A stretch of 25,200 nt of DNA from an uncultured Flavobacteriales bacterium (GTDB lineage Bacteria; Bacteroidota; Bacteroidia; Flavobacteriales_D; Sanyastnellaceae): contig CALJKR010000011.1 of assembly GCA_937974555.1 (NCBI GenBank), positions 1-25,200 of the forward strand, given 5' to 3'. A program made the position numbers and the translations under genes. This document shows positions 23,647-25,200 of the stretch, piece after piece. The stretch's first letter is position 1; the number at the start of each line of letters is the position of its first letter. Below the pieces are notes generated by a model. It was not told the DNA's origin. It saw nothing but the letters and a program-made list of their open reading frames with translations, and did no database searches.

Positions 23647-24038
23647 TAATCGAGAGTAAGAAATTCACCATCCATCGTTCTGCAGAAGAAACACTGGCTT
23701 ATTTGCATGATCTGCACCATTTGGAAGCATTCTTACCCGATGACTGTTTCAATTGGCAATGCGATGGACTATCCTGTTCTTTTGAGACCAGAGGCAACAT
23801 CAAGATCATTCTTCAGAAAGATCATGCAGATGATCACTCGGTATCCTACAAAAGTCTTTCTACCCACCCCATGTCCTTTGTTTTAAAAGGAAAAGTAAAT
23901 GGCGATGTAGAGAACAGCTGTGTGGTTCAGTTTGAAATGAATGCCTCCATCAATCCTTTTGTAGGCGCCATGATGAAACCCATGTTCACTGACTTGATAG
24001 ACAAGATGGTGGGAAAATGGGCGGATGTGATGAATTAA
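23643..24038 (+). CDS. SRPBCC-family (START/PYP-like) protein
   Basis: A 131-aa protein that fits the SRPBCC helix-grip fold, which binds hydrophobic ligands in a deep pocket; no function is known. It starts ESKKFTIHRSAEETLAYLHDLHHLEAFLPDD, the beta strand plus V-shaped helix pair of this fold. It ends with the long closing helix NPFVGAMMKPMFTDLIDKMVGKWADVM. It is coupled to pyrE through an ATGA overlap, an arrangement I recall from other Bacteroidota. Its TAA stop shares the bases TTAA (24035-24038) with the convergent response regulator gene. Confidence 0.88.
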   Translation: MIIESKKFTIHRSAEETLAYLHDLHHLEAFLPDDCFNWQCDGLSCSFETRGNIKIILQKDHADDHSVSYKSLSTHPMSFVLKGKVNGDVENSCVVQFEMNASINPFVGAMMKPMFTDLIDKMVGKWADVMN

Positions 24039-24409
24039 ACCAAGAGTTTTCTAAAGGCATCAAAGGAAAGTGGCTTTCCAATGAAATCCGTCACCAATGG
24101 ATTAGATTTGGCACGTGATAAATCGCGATCATCTAATGTTGAGGACAAGACATATACCTTGGTATCTTGTGAAATTTTTGATTCCAACGATTCCAATTTT
24201 TCTAATACCTCAAAACCATCCATTTCAGGCATACGAATATCCAAGAATATCACATCTAAAAATTGCTCGTTCCCCGACTTTAAATATTCCAATAATTGTG
24301 TTCCCGATTGAAACACCTCCAATTGAACATCATCAACAATACGCTTGATTACCTCTGAATGAACCATGTTAATAACCTCATCGTCATCTACCAAAGCTAT
24401 GTGTTTCAT
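24035..24409 (-). CDS. Single-domain response regulator (receiver only)
   Basis: A 124-aa CheY-like receiver domain with no output domain. The acidic pocket is at VDDDE (Asp8-Asp10), the phosphoacceptor Asp57 is in FLDIRMPEMDG, the Ser/Thr switch is in VLSST, and the conserved Lys is in FIGKP. It is coupled by ATGA to the upstream histidine kinase gene, which is its likely partner. It would act through protein contacts or a phosphorelay rather than by binding DNA. Confidence 0.95.
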   Translation of the reverse strand: MKHIALVDDDEVINMVHSEVIKRIVDDVQLEVFQSGTQLLEYLKSGNEQFLDVIFLDIRMPEMDGFEVLEKLESLESKISQDTKVYVLSSTLDDRDLSRAKSNPLVTDFIGKPLSFDAFRKLLV

Positions 24410-25200
24410 TTTATTTCTTCTATTATAGGAAGCTTGATCCGCATGGTAGTCCCCACATTTTTAGTTGACTCCACCGTTATTTCCCCCCCCAATTTGTTTA
24501 CGATTTCCTGACAGATGTATAATCCAAGACCAGTTCCAACACTGGAAGATGTACCTCTAAAAAACATATTAAAAATTTTGTTTATATGTTGTTCCTCGAT
24601 TCCCTGACCATTATCCTGAATGGTAAGAACAACACTACCGTCAAATACCTCTTGCTTGAAAACAATCACTGTATGTGCGTTTGGCTTTCTGTATTTCACA
24701 CTATTGCCAATGATATTCTTCAAAAGAACGGAAATTCGGGCCTTGTCATTATACAATAGTGGCGTTGAGGGAAATGATAAATCCATCTCCAAAGAATCCT
24801 CTGTGATAAACTTTAAATCATCGAATATGGTTTGCACCATCTTTGAAAGATCCATCCATTCGGGCACAATTTCCAACCTGGAATTTCTCGAGTATTCTAA
24901 AATTTCTTGAATTGTTCCATCCAATCTAGTAACAGATTGATCAGCCATATTCAAAAACTGAATCGCCTTTTCTGGTAATCCTTGATCATGCAAAACCAGG
25001 GAAATTATTCCCTTGATAGACAACAACGGTGATCTAAGATCATGCGAAATACTGTAAACAAAATTATCCAACTCCAAATTAATCTTGCGCAATTCATCAT
25101 TGGACAAGGCCATCGCAATTTGCGCTCGCTTCAACTCTGAAATGTCTACACCTGAAATAATAATGCTCTCAATTGTTCCATTCAAATTGTAATGGGGCAA
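24406..25200 (-). CDS. PAS-domain sensor histidine kinase (5' part outside window)
   Basis: The C-terminal 264 residues of a sensor kinase; the gene continues past 25200, so no start codon is seen. The first residues (YNLNGTIESIIISGVDISELKRAQ) are the end of a PAS domain. A dimerisation/phosphoacceptor helix follows, NFVYSISHDLRSPL, with the phosphorylated His near visible residue 53. The ATPase domain has an N box (NIIGNSVKYRKP), a G1 box (DNGQGIEE), an F region (IFNMFFRG) and a G2 box (GTGLGLYI). No membrane segment lies in the visible part. It overlaps the response regulator by ATGA and forms a two-component pair with it. Confidence 0.95.
   Translation of the reverse strand: MPHYNLNGTIESIIISGVDISELKRAQIAMALSNDELRKINLELDNFVYSISHDLRSPLLSIKGIISLVLHDQGLPEKAIQFLNMADQSVTRLDGTIQEILEYSRNSRLEIVPEWMDLSKMVQTIFDDLKFITEDSLEMDLSFPSTPLLYNDKARISVLLKNIIGNSVKYRKPNAHTVIVFKQEVFDGSVVLTIQDNGQGIEEQHINKIFNMFFRGTSSSVGTGLGLYICQEIVNKLGGEITVESTKNVGTTMRIKLPIIEEIK

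Overview
The window looks like chromosomal DNA of a Bacteroidota bacterium, most likely Flavobacteriia-like. Evidence: two secreted proteins end in type IX secretion (Por) sorting domains; several promoters fit the Bacteroidota pattern TTTG-N18-20-TAnnTTTG; Shine-Dalgarno sites are weak or absent; and the CRISPR repeat is 47 bp with a type II-C Cas9. I cannot name the genus.

Region 1 (1-5090) is a type II-C CRISPR-Cas locus. The end of a CRISPR array lies at the left edge. A bidirectional terminator follows, then cas2, cas1 and cas9 as one leftward operon (cas9 first), with a tracrRNA divergent from cas9. No csn2 or cas4 is present. The tracrRNA has a 22-nt anti-repeat to the array repeat, a nexus hairpin, a terminator and a good promoter, so the locus looks complete apart from the array beyond the edge.

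Region 2 (5158-6280) is a RAYT/REP element: a single-domain Y1 (HUH) transposase between two sets of palindromes built on GGGCGAAT...ATTCGCCC. The left set is a 97-bp tandem repeat that runs into the transposase gene and contains its stop codon.

Region 3 (6316-10945) runs leftward: a nucleotide-sugar epimerase-type SDR and two GT4 glycosyltransferases joined by ATGA overlaps, then pdxH and a small secreted protein. This is probably a surface-polysaccharide cluster end followed by housekeeping genes.

Region 4 (10975-18368) holds an alkyltransferase-like protein lacking the catalytic Cys, a PAP2 phosphatase, a long-chain acyl-CoA synthetase, a T9SS cargo protein, uvrA and a DUF47/PhoU-like protein.

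Region 5 (18434-22397) is a divergent pair that may act on alpha-glucan: a secreted T9SS protein with four starch-binding-like modules, and an exported GH13 alpha-amylase/cyclomaltodextrinase.

Region 6 (22398-25200) is very compact: Nudix hydrolase, pyrE, an SRPBCC protein, a response regulator and a histidine kinase cut by the window edge. Start or stop codons are shared or touching at every junction. No rRNA or tRNA genes were recognised.
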